Assembly (NCBI GenBank): GCA_001414485.1 | Contig: LLEY01000080.1 | Location: 214,087 to 278,086, forward strand | Source of the DNA: Calycina herbarum | Lineage: Eukaryota > Ascomycota > Leotiomycetes > Helotiales > Pezizellaceae | Direction of reading: 5' to 3' | DNA length: 64,000 nt | In this document: piece by piece, positions 36,134-46,735 of the stretch | Numbering within the stretch: position 1 is the first letter of the stretch | Layout: each line of letters starts with the position of its first letter | Notes under the pieces: model-generated | Databases searched by the model: none | Seen by the model: the letters and a program-made list of their open reading frames with translations, nothing else | What the model was told of the DNA's origin: nothing | Position numbers and translations under genes: made by a program

Positions 36134-36822
36134 TGTTGTGGATGGAGGGGTAGTTGTAGTTTTTTGGTTTGGGAAATGAGAAGGAAACCGGGCTGGGTCG
36201 CAAACCTTGAGGAAAAAGCCCCGCCTTTTGGGATGGATGGTGTGGACAAGACTCCCTAATCGTCGATAAGATTGTCAACAATGGCGTAGGAGGCAAAGCT
36301 GGGTGAAATTTGGGAAATCATGCGCCGGAAGGAGGTTGCGGTGAAATCGAGATGTGGAATTCAGATGAAGAATATCAGATGGATTTCGAAAAGTTTTACT
36401 AGCCATTCGAGTTTCTCAAGGGTTTGGGAGAAAAAATTGCTGTGTTTGTTCTTTGGGGTTCTCTCTATGCAAATTAAAAGCGGCAGCAGTACTTCAGTTC
36501 ATGACGTTCATACCTGCCTACCAGCTCTCCAACTTTCTGGAGAAATTCACCTAGTTTTCCTAAAAACCTGGAACATTTTACACAATTCCCCCAGGGCTTT
36601 CGAACAATCACCTTCAAATCTCTCAAATTAATTAGGGCAATACGAAATTCTGCGGAGTACACGAAAGCTAGAGCTATTTACTGCCGCTTTTAATGTTCCT
36701 AGCATCCTTGTACTCGCTTAGGCTGTAGTGCTCAGAAATCGAGGAGCCGCCGGATCTTTTCTTTACACTCACTGAACACCACCCACCCACTTCTCTTCCT
36801 CTTGTGCCCGACTTCTTTAACC
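36134..36822. other. Bidirectional spacer
   Basis: About 690 bp between the divergent KAE1 and SET-protein starts. The open frame 36320-36631 has no recognisable content. The tract around 36525-36620 (TTTCGAACAATC) weakly resembles a piece near 30650 and may be another repeat fragment. Confidence 0.4.
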
Positions 36823-38461
36823 ATGGGAGAGGATACATTTCAGGCCACTACGGACGCCTTCCTATCATGGCTATCCGAATTCGGGGTTAGCATCAATCCC
36901 AAAATGTCAATCCGGGATTTCAGAGGAGAAGGTAGAGGACGTGGGGTTGGTAAGTTTTCAACCATTTCTCTTTCTTGTACAAGGACTTTTCGTAGAGGAA
37001 TTATAGCTCCTGTCTGCTATTTCTCCATCTCCATGCTTTTCTTCGGGAGCTAGGGTTTGTAGACAATTCCTGGCGCATGTTTTTAACACTTTCCCAGTTG
37101 CCGCCGCATCCTTCGAGGAAGACGAGGTTATCTTCAGCATACCACGAAATCTTGTACTCAACATGAATACTATTCTAGCTAACGACAGTGCGAACTCGAC
37201 GAGAGAGGCATTGGGCAGCATGCCTCCTTGGTTGGTAGGTATTTCAAATCTAACAAAATGGAACGATTCGCTGACCACGTCACAGGCCCTCACCGCAGCC
37301 ATGATCTCCGAAGGCCAACAACAAAGTTCGAAATGGGCGCCATATCTCGCGGTACTACCTGAAAACCTCGACAGTTTGATATTCTGGTCTGATGCAGAGC
37401 TCGCGGAGCTACAGGCCAGTACTGTTGTTGGGAAAATTGGCCGGGCTAGTGCTGAGGAGATGTTCTCCAAGTACCTTGTGCCACTGGGAATTGGACAATA
37501 TAACAGCGACATGTACCACCGAGTGGCATCCATTATAATGGCCTATGCTTTCGATATTCCCGAGGAAACAACTTCTAAACCGGACAGCGGAGTTGCTGAG
37601 GGGGAGGCCGACGAATTGGTTTCGGATGACGGAGAAGACGAAAAGACCATCCTTTCCATGATCCCACTCGCGGACATGTTAAACGCAGACGCAGAACGGA
37701 ACAATGCACGTTTGTGTTGCGACAATGAGGATTTGGAAATGAGGACCATCAAGCCAATTTCTGAAGGCCAAGAGATTCTCAACGACTATGGCCAGCTTCC
37801 CCGGTCTGATTTGCTACGTCGCTATGGATATGTCACCGAAAACTACTCTTCCTACGACGTTGCTGAAATTTCTACATCTCTCATCACATCAGCAATGAGT
37901 GTTGAACTGGAATTGTCAAACGGAAAATACCTGAATCCAATAAAATCCAGCGACCTGGAAAAACGAGTCAATTTAGCGGATCGCGAAGGCGTTCTCGAGG
38001 AGACGTATGATCTCGCCCACAGCGGACCAGATGGCCCGGCTATTCCAGATGAACTTCTGGCGTTCCTCTACCTACTACTTTTGGACGAAGAAAATCTGGA
38101 AGCAATCATAACTGCAAAAACCTCTCTACCCAGTCGCTCAAAGCTAGCTACTGAACTTGTGGGTCAAGTTTTGGCTGTATTGATCAAGAGAAGAGAAAAA
38201 GACTACGCAACCACCCTGGAAGAAGACGAAAGTTTGATACAAGCTGGAAACCTCCCAAGACGTACTGGTATGGCCGTCCAGGTTAGAGAGGGAGAAAAGA
38301 AGGTTTTGAGGGGAGCATTCGAGGAGGCATTATCATTTTCAGGAGCCAACAAACGCATGCGAACCATTCGAGAATCGCCGCTTAACGACTCGAAAGGGGC
38401 CAATCGCCGAAAACATTCCGACGAAACCTCTAATCCAACCAAAAAAAGACGATTCAATTGA
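36823..38461 (+). CDS. SET-domain lysine methyltransferase, SETD6/RKM4-like
   Basis: Three exons: 36823-36949, 37098-37234 and 37286-38461; 479 residues. This is the class of SET enzymes with a split SET domain and a Rubisco-LSMT substrate-binding domain. Yeast Rkm4 methylates ribosomal protein Rpl42 and human SETD6 methylates RelA and others; the target here is inferred only. Seen: an N-terminal FLSWLSEFGVSINPKMSIRD, the SET start RGVGVAAASFEEDEVIFSIP, LADMLNAD (AdoMet and substrate region), the NDYGQLPRSDLLRRYGYV box with the catalytic-type Tyr, an all-helical C-terminal domain, and a basic tail NPTKKRRFN that may direct nuclear entry. The 51-nt intron at 37235-37285 is a multiple of three with no stop; excising it restores PPWL-ALTAAMI as in relatives. 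An acidic insert (GEADELVSDDGEDE) interrupts the SET domain. Confidence 0.88.
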
Positions 38462-38816
38462 GCAAATTACACACATCAGACCGGAGTTTCATCACGTCTA
38501 TATATACCAGTCAAGATTGTTTGGAATGCTTTTTTTATTAGAGAATTTGGGTTCTCAATGAAGCTCTCTCCTTTGCTTTGGAGATGCTCCATATTCAGTT
38601 TTCTCCTGGCTAAAGTACAACAAGTCACCCATGACCAACAAATGTCCATGGGACAGAGAATCTACTTCAACAACAACGCTTTGCTAGCCCTGAACCCCGG
38701 GCAACGCCCCCAATCCGTTAAGAACATCCGGAAACGATGTCCTACAAAGAAGTGTGTGATGTACAGCGCCGATTTGGCGTGGAATGGAATTTCTTTTCTT
38801 ATTTTAATGATGGCTT

Positions 38817-40722
38817 TCAGGTTGGTGCTGCTGGTGCCGACGGTTGTTGTTGCGCCGCTGCAACCGCTCGATTATTCATCGGACTACCCCCAGCAGGTCG
38901 ATTTCTATTGTCCTGCCTAGAATGTTGAGGAAACAGATGAGGGGGGAATGGGATAGTCGCGCGGAATCGCAAAGCCTTCGTGTCGTACGGGTCAACTTCA
39001 TACACAGCCTGGTCCTCATCGTCGTCGAGGTCATACTTCGACCGATCAGACACAACATCATCCACAGGTCCTTTTACCGCCGATGACATTCCTCTACGGT
39101 CGATCCACAAACGGCCACCACGACCAATTCGCCGACGATATGCTGGCTGTGTCTTCTTTTCTTCTTCTTCAGGAGGACTGCTGTAACGAACTGTGAGCGC
39201 TTCATGGTTTTCGTGAGCTGGAGATGGTTGATCAAACGACTCCGAGGTCACAGATGACGGAGGTGTCATCAAGTACTGGTATTGCGCTGTTGCGGGACGG
39301 AAACCAGTATCGGGTCCTTGCCCATTGACTGGTGAGAGAGGTTCTCGTGTCACATCGATATGGTTTGCATTCCATATACGATGTTGCATGGTTTTTTCTT
39401 CGATTTCTTTTTGAAGGTCACGCTCTCGTTGCTCCTTCACATCACGTAATTGCAAGAGCTCAGCATTCATTGTTCGGCCGTCAACATGAGGAGGCATGCG
39501 TGTTTGGCCAGCAGGTGGTCGTTGCATGTTGGGAGGGAAATCTGAGATCTTTCTCTTCTGTGGCTGTTGCAAGTCAGCAATGGTTGCCAAATCAAGAGTT
39601 GAAGCTCTTACCTTTTGGTTGATGAGGTCCTCGTCGTCGCCCTTGATGCCAAGTTTCTCCTTGACCTCCTTGAGCTTCTTGCGCTTCTCGAAGATATCAC
39701 GGTCAACCTTCAAGAGGTCCTCTTTCACTTTCTCGCGTTTTAGTACCAAAGCAACAAGACCACGGCCATCCTCGATTTCCTTCCTTAACCGCTTCAGCTT
39801 GTCCGTACTCTGCACATCACGAGCTCGGGTCTTCCTTGGTGCCCGGACGTCACGACGACGGAAACAAACATATGGGTCAGCGTCATCGTTCTCCTGGTGT
39901 ATCTCACGCTTCAGACTTGGTTGTATAGGATTGTTGCCCGAAATCCGCCTGCATTCCTTCCAGTGCTCATAAATATCTTTTGCGAACGCCAAAAACTTGT
40001 CAGCCGGGATTTGCTTGTTTTCAGCCGAAATTTGCTTGTTCTTCTTCTGCTCAGCTATTTGCTTCAGTGTAATATGAGCTGGCGCCATGTGGGTTTTTAA
40101 CAACTCCGGCTTCATCCTCTCGAAAGGAACGTCGGTATTGTCAAGGGCTGCGTAAGGTGCTTGGAATTGAGCAGTGAGTTCAAAGGCATCCATTATCTTC
40201 TCAAAGTTATCCTCCGAGCAACGAGCGCTTGCACTTTTCTTTTCGTTGTATGCTCCCAAGAAGACATCGTCCTCGGTTGTCATGTCATATGGACAACCGC
40301 AAGCTTCCTCGACAGTGTCGGAAAAGCGAATGTAGGTATTAGGGCGTTCGTATTTCTCGTGGAGAAAGTACAAATCATCGTATTTGACATCAATGCTTTC
40401 CTGTGCCGGGGGCGCAGGGATTTCTTTTTCTTCATGCTTCTCTGCTCTGCCAGAGTTGGCAGCCAGGGCAGCTTGGAGATGGTATTCCTAATCTTGATGT
40501 CAGCATAAAATCCGGGGCAAGGCACGTGACCACGGAGGCAATTCGACGACATCACGTGAGACTAACATTTTCTTCTGACCGCTCTACCCCAGTTTCGACG
40601 TGTTGTTGATTCTGAAGTGAGTCGAACTCGGCGGACTCGATCTGGTCTTCTCTCAAGACAGGTTGGGGCACGCTTTTGTTGAGTTTGCGTTGCCTCACGA
40701 CTCTCGGAGCTTGGGGCCGCAT
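38817..40722 (-). CDS. EPL1: EPL1, Enhancer of polycomb-like NuA4 subunit
   Basis: Three exons: 40722-40567, 40487-39612 and 39563-38817; 592 residues. Epl1 links Esa1 and Yng2 in Piccolo NuA4 and tethers them to the full histone H4/H2A acetyltransferase complex. Seen: an EPcA start with MRPQAPRVVRQRKLNKSV, EYHLQAALAA just after the first splice, then ERPNTYIRFSDTVEEACGCP and YDMTTEDDVFL, a lysine- and arginine-rich helical middle (KRLRKEIEDGRG, EKRKKLKEVKEKLG), and a disordered Pro/Gln-rich C-terminus. The order matches fungal EPL1. Intron 1 (40488-40566, 79 nt) holds two CACGTG motifs. The 48-nt intron at 39564-39611 is a stop-free multiple of three with a CTGAC branch point; without it the protein gains 16 residues. 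Convergent with the SET gene and divergent from CNB1 (604 bp). Confidence 0.93.
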
Positions 40723-41326
40723 CGCGATAGCGGATGGTGCGACGATGCGAAGATGAGGATTTCCACGCGTGACTGCGACTTTTTCACGCTGAAAATTTGA
40801 GAGGAGGAAATTTGGGGCATGTTGCGATGAAGAACCGAATCTTGATCACAACGCCATGGTGGGTGGTGGTGAGGTTGATGGTAGAAATTCGATTGTTGAT
40901 GGCGTGTCGTGCAATGGTGTAAAACTTTTCCCTGCAACATCGCGCATTGTGGTGAGCCTTGTTCCGTGCTGTGGCCTGAATCGGTGTGGTTGCTGCCTGA
41001 TGTGTGAGGAATGCGACAACCTAAACCGCTTTGAGCCGGATCCAATATCAGATTCCTACTCCAGCCTCTACTGTCTAGATTATTAAAGGTGACAACTTCA
41101 GATTCACGCCGGCCAACCTCAGAGGGCGTCAATAATATACAAGCTCACCTTCACCCTTTTAAACTTGCCTTCTGCCTTTCACCATAGGCGACCCTCAGAC
41201 AATTGAATCGGTTCTTAGGTTCTTAGGCGCTTACTCCTCCCTATCGCCTTGACTCGACTTCCCCTCCATCCTCCCCTCCACCCCTCACTACCCCACACCC
41301 ACCGATTCCACACCACAGCCTTCAAG
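40723..41326. other. Bidirectional promoter of EPL1 and CNB1
   Basis: About 600 bp between divergent starts. No gene is supported; small open frames here have no motif. A pyrimidine-rich stretch (41235-41300) precedes the CNB1 start, as is common upstream of fungal start codons. Confidence 0.45.
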
Positions 41327-42136
41327 ATGGGAAACGCCAGTAGTGCCATGCTGGAGAACATAGTTCAGGGATCCAACTGTATGGGACATACCAAGTTGCA
41401 ATTCAGGCATGCCAGGGCTAATGCGAGGCAGTTGACCGCGATGAGGTTGAGAGAATACGCAAGCGCTTCATGAAGCTTGACAAGGTTGGCATAACTCTCC
41501 CTCTTGACTGCTACAAGTCTCGCATGCTCACACTGCTTAGGATAACTCTGGTACCATTGAACGAGAAGAGTTCCTAAGTCTGCCCCAAATCTCCTCGAAC
41601 CCCCTAGCTACTCGGTCCGTACAGCCTCGTCCATAAACTCGAATTATCACACTAACATCCCTCCAGCATGATCGCAATCTTCGACGAGGACGGAGGCGGA
41701 GACGTCGATTTCCAAGAATTCGTCTCGGGACTCTCAGCCTTCTCGGCGCGGGGAAACAAAGAGCAGAAACTACGCTTCGCATTCAAGGTCTACGATATCG
41801 ATCGCGATGGATATATTAGCAATGGGGAGCTGTTCATTGTGCTCAAGATGATGGTGGGCAGCAATTTGAAGGACCAGCAGTTGCAGCAGATTGTGGATAA
41901 GACGATTATGGAGGCGGATTTGGATCGCGATGGGAAGATTAGCTTTGAGGAGTTTACGAAGATGGTGGAGAATACGGATGTTTCTATGAGTATGACTTTA
42001 GGTATGTGGTTTTGTTTTTCCTGTCCCTCTCTGTTTCTCCTCTCGCGCGAGTTGTATAATTGGGTTCATGAGTTCTGGACTTGGTTCTGGGTCTCTAAAT
42101 GAATTGTTACTAACACCCTTTACAGATCAGTTCTAG
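41327..42136 (+). CDS. CNB1: Calcineurin regulatory subunit B
   Basis: Five exons: 41327-41378, 41432-41484, 41541-41614, 41667-42001 and 42126-42136; 174 residues. CnB binds Ca2+ and activates the calcineurin A phosphatase (Crz1 dephosphorylation, stress and cell-wall responses). Seen: MGNASS fitting N-myristoylation, and four EF-hand loops: residues 34-45 ([12 protein letters not shown]), 66-77 ([12 protein letters not shown]), 103-114 ([12 protein letters not shown]) and 144-155 ([12 protein letters not shown]), with the family linker [15 protein letters not shown] between. The start and first three exons are short; the last exon is only 11 nt and adds DQF after TL, the standard C-terminus. 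Length equals the family norm. All splice sites are GT-AG; the third donor is GTCCGT, weaker than the others. Confidence 0.96.
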
Positions 42137-44254
42137 ATACGATACCTCCCTTCCTGAAACGAACCCCAATCTACGATCCCACACCACACCATGAAACCTC
42201 ACAATTGTCCAGGGAACACAAATGGATACCCCCAAACAAATGCACGAACGTCATTGTACGTAATTATACCTCGATGGTGAGAAGACCCGAAGTCTACATG
42301 ACCAACCACCACTCAGTCCAGCAGATAGAAATGAACAATATCACGCTGCCTAAATTTTGTCCCTGGGGCTTTTTGAAAAGTCCACAGTTGAAAGTCCAAT
42401 GCGTTGAGTTTTCTTATGTTGAGTTAATATGATTTTTTTAGTGGTTGGTTCTTCTAGAACCCTTTATGCTCGAGTGGAGTATTACGAGCTGTTTATATTT
42501 TCCATATTTATTGTGTCTGGTGCGCCTTCTTAGGCTATGTGTGGTATTTCGCTGCTGTATGGATAAGTCTTGGAGAATCAAATATCGGAACGTTGGATTC
42601 TCTCAGCCTTTCTGCACAACTTTGAAAGGTTACTGCGCGAATCTAAAGTTGGATTCTGCGTTGTATTTCTACGTTCCCCAGTGGGGAAACTTTTCAATCG
42701 CAAGAGTTATTTGATACCTTCAAGTTGATACTTTTGCTTGTTTTCACTAACCCGCCACTAAACAGCGCGTCATTTTTCGTACTACGTCTGTGGCTTTGTT
42801 ATGAGCTGTTCTATGAACTAGGGTCTTGTGAATCACAGCTGTCGAAGTTTGTTGCTTTTCTTGGCTCTGGTGATTGTTTATCTCTTTGTGAATCACTAAG
42901 GTTTGGACAAGATGACTTCTCAACCTGAAGGGGGTTCAAGAGAGAAACAGGTTTTCTTTTGAGTGCGCCCCTCTGTCTATTACTTCACATGTTTTCTGAT
43001 GATGGGAGTTGTTATTCAAGAGGACGAGAGAGTTGCTGAATCCTAGCTCTTCTCCGCCTTTTTGGGCAATAGTTGCATTGATTCTTGAATGTCTTGAGTA
43101 GTGGTTGGTAAAGTAGAAGTAGGTTACTTGGAAGAAAGCTTGGGGGCCTTACCTTGGCAATCGGCTAGGGTTTGTGGTTTATATGCCTACTGTCTGTGGT
43201 GAAACTGAAAAGGTTGCTGCAGCTCTTATAAACATGAGAACACTGGAAATAACTGGCGAAATCCTGCAAAAGTTTTGGGTGTCTTGGTCTTGTGATCTTG
43301 TGATCTTGAAGTGAAGGCTGACAATTGGTAAGTTACCTAACTTGACCTCCAAGGTTTCCTTACACCTTACTAAAACTTGTTGCTTAGGCATGGATATCAA
43401 AATTCCTAGCGGTATTCCTGTAGCAAGCGACGATGTTGAAAACTGCCTTCTTTTTGCAATTTGTTTTGTCAAGTCCAATGCAGGATGTATTGCTATACCG
43501 TTTGTTTCTAGCATTTCATCGTAGTAAAAACTTAGGTTTGTTCTGAACAGGTGTGTTTTGTTTTTTTCTACTTGCAGTTGCATGTGACTGCTTGTTAAGG
43601 TTCCCGCTTGTTAAGGTTCCCCAACAAATCAACGTCTCTCGTACATCTGTCATTCATTTGCTTATCCTAAAAGCTTAGAATAATTAAATAAGATGACGAG
43701 TTTTACTAGAGACTTCAAATAATAACATTTTTTGAAATCTGTGTGTTCTTTTATACTTTATTCTATTGACTTAACTATCTCGGGCTTAAGGGATAATGTA
43801 TTTTGATAGATTTTATTTAGGTGTACGGTCGCTCAACCATGGGGTTTAAGTGGGTATTGCGGCTCTGGTTGGGTCTCCAGCGGGGTCTCCAGCGCTGCTT
43901 GAAGCTGTTCGATGCCCATTGTTGGAAGGCTGGCACGTGGCCAGCATCACCAGACACATTTCCTGACTATTGTGGAATGTTGACAGCGCTATATACGAGA
44001 TACCAAGTAAGAACCTTGCTCTCAAAGACATTTCCAATCCATCCGTATGGTTCCCTCTTCGTATCGCTAGGTTCAGCCTCGAGTATTGATCGGAGTGGCT
44101 TGGGAATTTTGTAGCCAAAGACACCACAGCTGAAGTTGCAGCGACGGAAAATGGCTCATACACATAGAACGAACGATTTGTCGGGCATTTTATAGGTGTG
44201 TTCTCGCCACTTGGTGTGGATGGACATTATTTCTTCATTACCGCTCACGAAAAT
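42137..44254. other. Two-kilobase gene-free spacer
   Basis: No gene is supported. Frames such as 42205-42928 and 43179-43583 are T-rich chance frames without motifs. A short tandem TTGTGATCTTG duplication lies at about 43290-43312. The segment 43680-43790 is AT-rich. Confidence 0.5.
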
Positions 44255-45329
44255 ATGTCAGACTTTGTTTACTCAGAGGTCCTCGACGGAAAGGATCCCA
44301 AATTCGGGACGTCTACCATTCGATTACTCTCCTTCGCTACCACAGAAAATGCCACAGACGAGTCCCCTCTCCAATTCGTGATGCACCTGGCTGAGGTGGA
44401 CAACTTGGAGGCAACAGATACCAAATTCGACGCTCTTCCGTATACCTGGGGTTCGGGCCACACTATCCAAAACATAATAATCAACGGCCATTGGTTTCCA
44501 ATGGCGGAGAATCTAGAAGCAGCTCTTCGACAATTGAAAAAACAAATACCTGATAGAGAGGATAACTACAGTTCTCGGTTTTGGCGGAACGAGGGTGAAC
44601 TTTGGGGAAGTCTTTGGATATATGCTATCTGTATCAATGAACGAAGCAACGCTGAAAAGTCGCACCAGGTTGGAAGAACCGGATTGTAAAATGCTTCCCA
44701 CAGGAATTTGGGTGAATTCATGTATTGAAACCTTTACAATAGCACAAGGAGTATTTAGGTCTGTTCCTGAATTGCAGAACCTCTGGGTCACGCCAGTCGA
44801 CAACGAGAGCCCCCTCCCATACTGCTCGCACACCGACCAGTCAAAAAACCAAGAAGTCTTAGCGAAAACTCTTGTTATGGATCGGAGTGTCACCCTTGGC
44901 ATGACTTCTCCCCTTGAATACTATGGAATGGAATTTGATTAGCATAGTGTTTTCGCTGGCCCACTCGAAAAACACATGATGCTGGTAAGCCTTGGTCTTG
45001 CTGGGATCCCACCAACTTTCTTGGAAGACGCCAACTTCCCTGAGACTATCAAGAGACGAATATTTTGTGCTCCATTCATAGATCAAGTAGCGAAATGTGG
45101 ACTTCTCCGACGACCTGGGCTTTTAGAGAAAGCTTTCGTTGGCATTTTGCCCGCTTCCAGCCTTCCTGGTGATAAGCTGGTTATCCTCTATGAAGCATCC
45201 ATTCCCTTTGTCATAAGAAAGGTTGGAAATTATCATAGGATCATTGGGGGATGTTATGTTCATGGGGCTATGAAGGGGGAGATGTTTATTGATAGTCCTT
45301 TTCCTAGGGAACGGTTTGACTTTCAGTAA
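44255..45329 (+). pseudogene. HET-domain gene remnant, frameshifted
   Basis: HET proteins are fungal heterokaryon-incompatibility and NLR-associated cell-death effectors. The N-terminal part starts MSDFVYSEVL, includes IRLLSF, then FDALPYTWGSG (usual form YxALSYxWG), NLEAALRQLKK and LWIYAICINERSNAEKSHQV (usual form LWIDAICINQxD..E+..QV), and then runs into a stop at 44687-44689. The next frame (+1 relative) carries LAKTLVMDRSVTLGMTSP and ends at an in-frame TAG at 44940-44942. After that the same frame resumes and ends with GDKLVILYEASIPFVIRKVG and IIGGCYVHGAMKGE, the typical C-terminal HET-protein block. The central IYxxAxxVxxWLG segment is missing. A frameshift, a stop and a deletion together indicate a decayed gene; a heavily spliced intact form is less likely. 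Confidence 0.7.
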
Positions 45330-46384
45330 TTAGGTGGCACTTATCGAGCTTGAGGAGGTGTGTTAATATATCACTCTCCTGGATGTTTTTCTTACAGTTC
45401 ACTAAATGCTACTGTATGGCCCGCTTAGTCTCACAATTTCCTATAGCAAGGGAGCAAAACTGTTTATTCTGATTTGTCGAGCCTAATGCTGGTATTTCTG
45501 CAAAGAAATTGGTTTTATGGAATCTACATTTTCCACAATGTGATTTCGAAGAGAGTGAACATGAACGATCCTGCTATCTCACTTACTCCACTTTACTTAT
45601 TCTACTTTTCCTGGGAATCTGGAAGTCTTAGTATCTGTGACACCCTCGTGAAGAGCGAAGAGGTAATATGTGCAAGAGACTCGAGCATTACTCTTCGTCG
45701 CCGACTTCTACTCAAATTGTACCAATTAGCCTAGGATAATGAAAAGTATTATTCGAGACAACTTGGAAGAAGGGGAAGTCTAATTTCTTGATTCTCCTAA
45801 TCTTCTAGACTAATTGCTGTCATTCTCCGAGAAAATCATGCGCAATATGATAGAATAGTGACGGAGAGTAATGCTCGAATCTCTTACTTATGGATTCCAT
45901 AGGAAGGCAAATTGTCTTGGGGTTTTGCGCTCTGGATTATGCTATCTGTAAAAGTAATATAGATATCGAAAGTTCTTACAAACGAATCGTAGTGAAGTAC
46001 GTACAGTCTAGGAATTTAGTATACTTTTTTCACAAATTATGTTGCTACTTTAGACTACTAGCATTAGCGCTCTCCACATTGTCCTTCCCGACATTCGTAT
46101 TCAGTTCAATCATTTCTACACGAAGAAAAGTCAGTTCAAATCTACAGATGGGGCAAGTTGGGCTTCCAGGTGTTTGTTAGTGACGAGTAACTTGTAGGAG
46201 ACGTGCGTACTGGGAAGTCCCGTGAAGTGTTGGTGGAAGATAACTAGCGGGTAGACTAAGAGGGGTGGTAGTTCCAACCATTAAAATTGACGTCGGAACT
46301 TAATGATCTCACAAGCAACTCAAAACTTTAATATAAAGCCAATCTTCCCCTCTTTTTCGCAAAAATAAATCCAAATTGCCCAAA
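45330..46384. other. Gene-free spacer
   Basis: No gene seen. A diverged copy of the hairpin repeat may lie at 45752-45803 (TTGGAAGAAGGGGAAG then ATTCTCCTAATCTTCTAGAC). Just left of it, CCTAGGATAATG and ATTATTCGAGACAAC resemble in reverse complement the repeat piece near 30615-30645. Confidence 0.4.
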
Positions 46385-46735
46385 ATGGTAAGTCTCGACC
46401 TCGACTTCAGCAAAATGACAATCAATAATACCTGCATTTGTCTCATCAACCCGGAAGAGACATGGAGAAATATTATAGAGATTCCCGACACTTCCAACAT
46501 CCTCTCCATCCTTTGGCTCTTGGTCCCAAAACAACGTGACCCTTGGCTTAAATATCTTAGCGGCATATATCTTATCCTCTTTTCTCTATACTGGTGTCAT
46601 AGACTCCACGGTATGTAGTATTCTAAGACCTTGACATCCAACTTCTATAATTCAACGAATAAAGGCTAATTTTCGCATCATCTAGGCTTGTTTCTTCATC
46701 TCTTTTTTGGTTGGAGACCGCCTCGGCGGTATTAG
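46385..46735 (+). CDS. Possible small two-exon membrane protein
   Basis: Exon 46385-46610, 75-nt intron with GTATGT donor, a GGCTAAT branch site and TAG acceptor, exon 46686-46735; 91 residues. I do not recognise it. It starts MVSLDLDFSKMTINNT, has a polar first half containing INPEETWRNIIEIPDT, and a hydrophobic stretch YLSGIYLILFSLYWCHRLHG that continues over the splice into LFLHLFFGWRPPRRY. The agreement of donor, branch point, acceptor and continued hydrophobicity supports a real gene; short length and lack of known relatives argue for caution. It stands alone between the HET remnant and a long gene-free stretch. Confidence 0.35.

Noticed and set aside
38558..38920. 120-codon plus-strand frame with a signal-peptide-like start
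   Set aside because: It runs into the opposite strand of the last EPL1 exon, and the part past the first 20 residues shows no protein-like pattern; better explained as spacer between convergent genes.
43179..43583. 134-codon minus-strand frame
   Set aside because: Composition without domain pattern; no start context or neighbours that support it.
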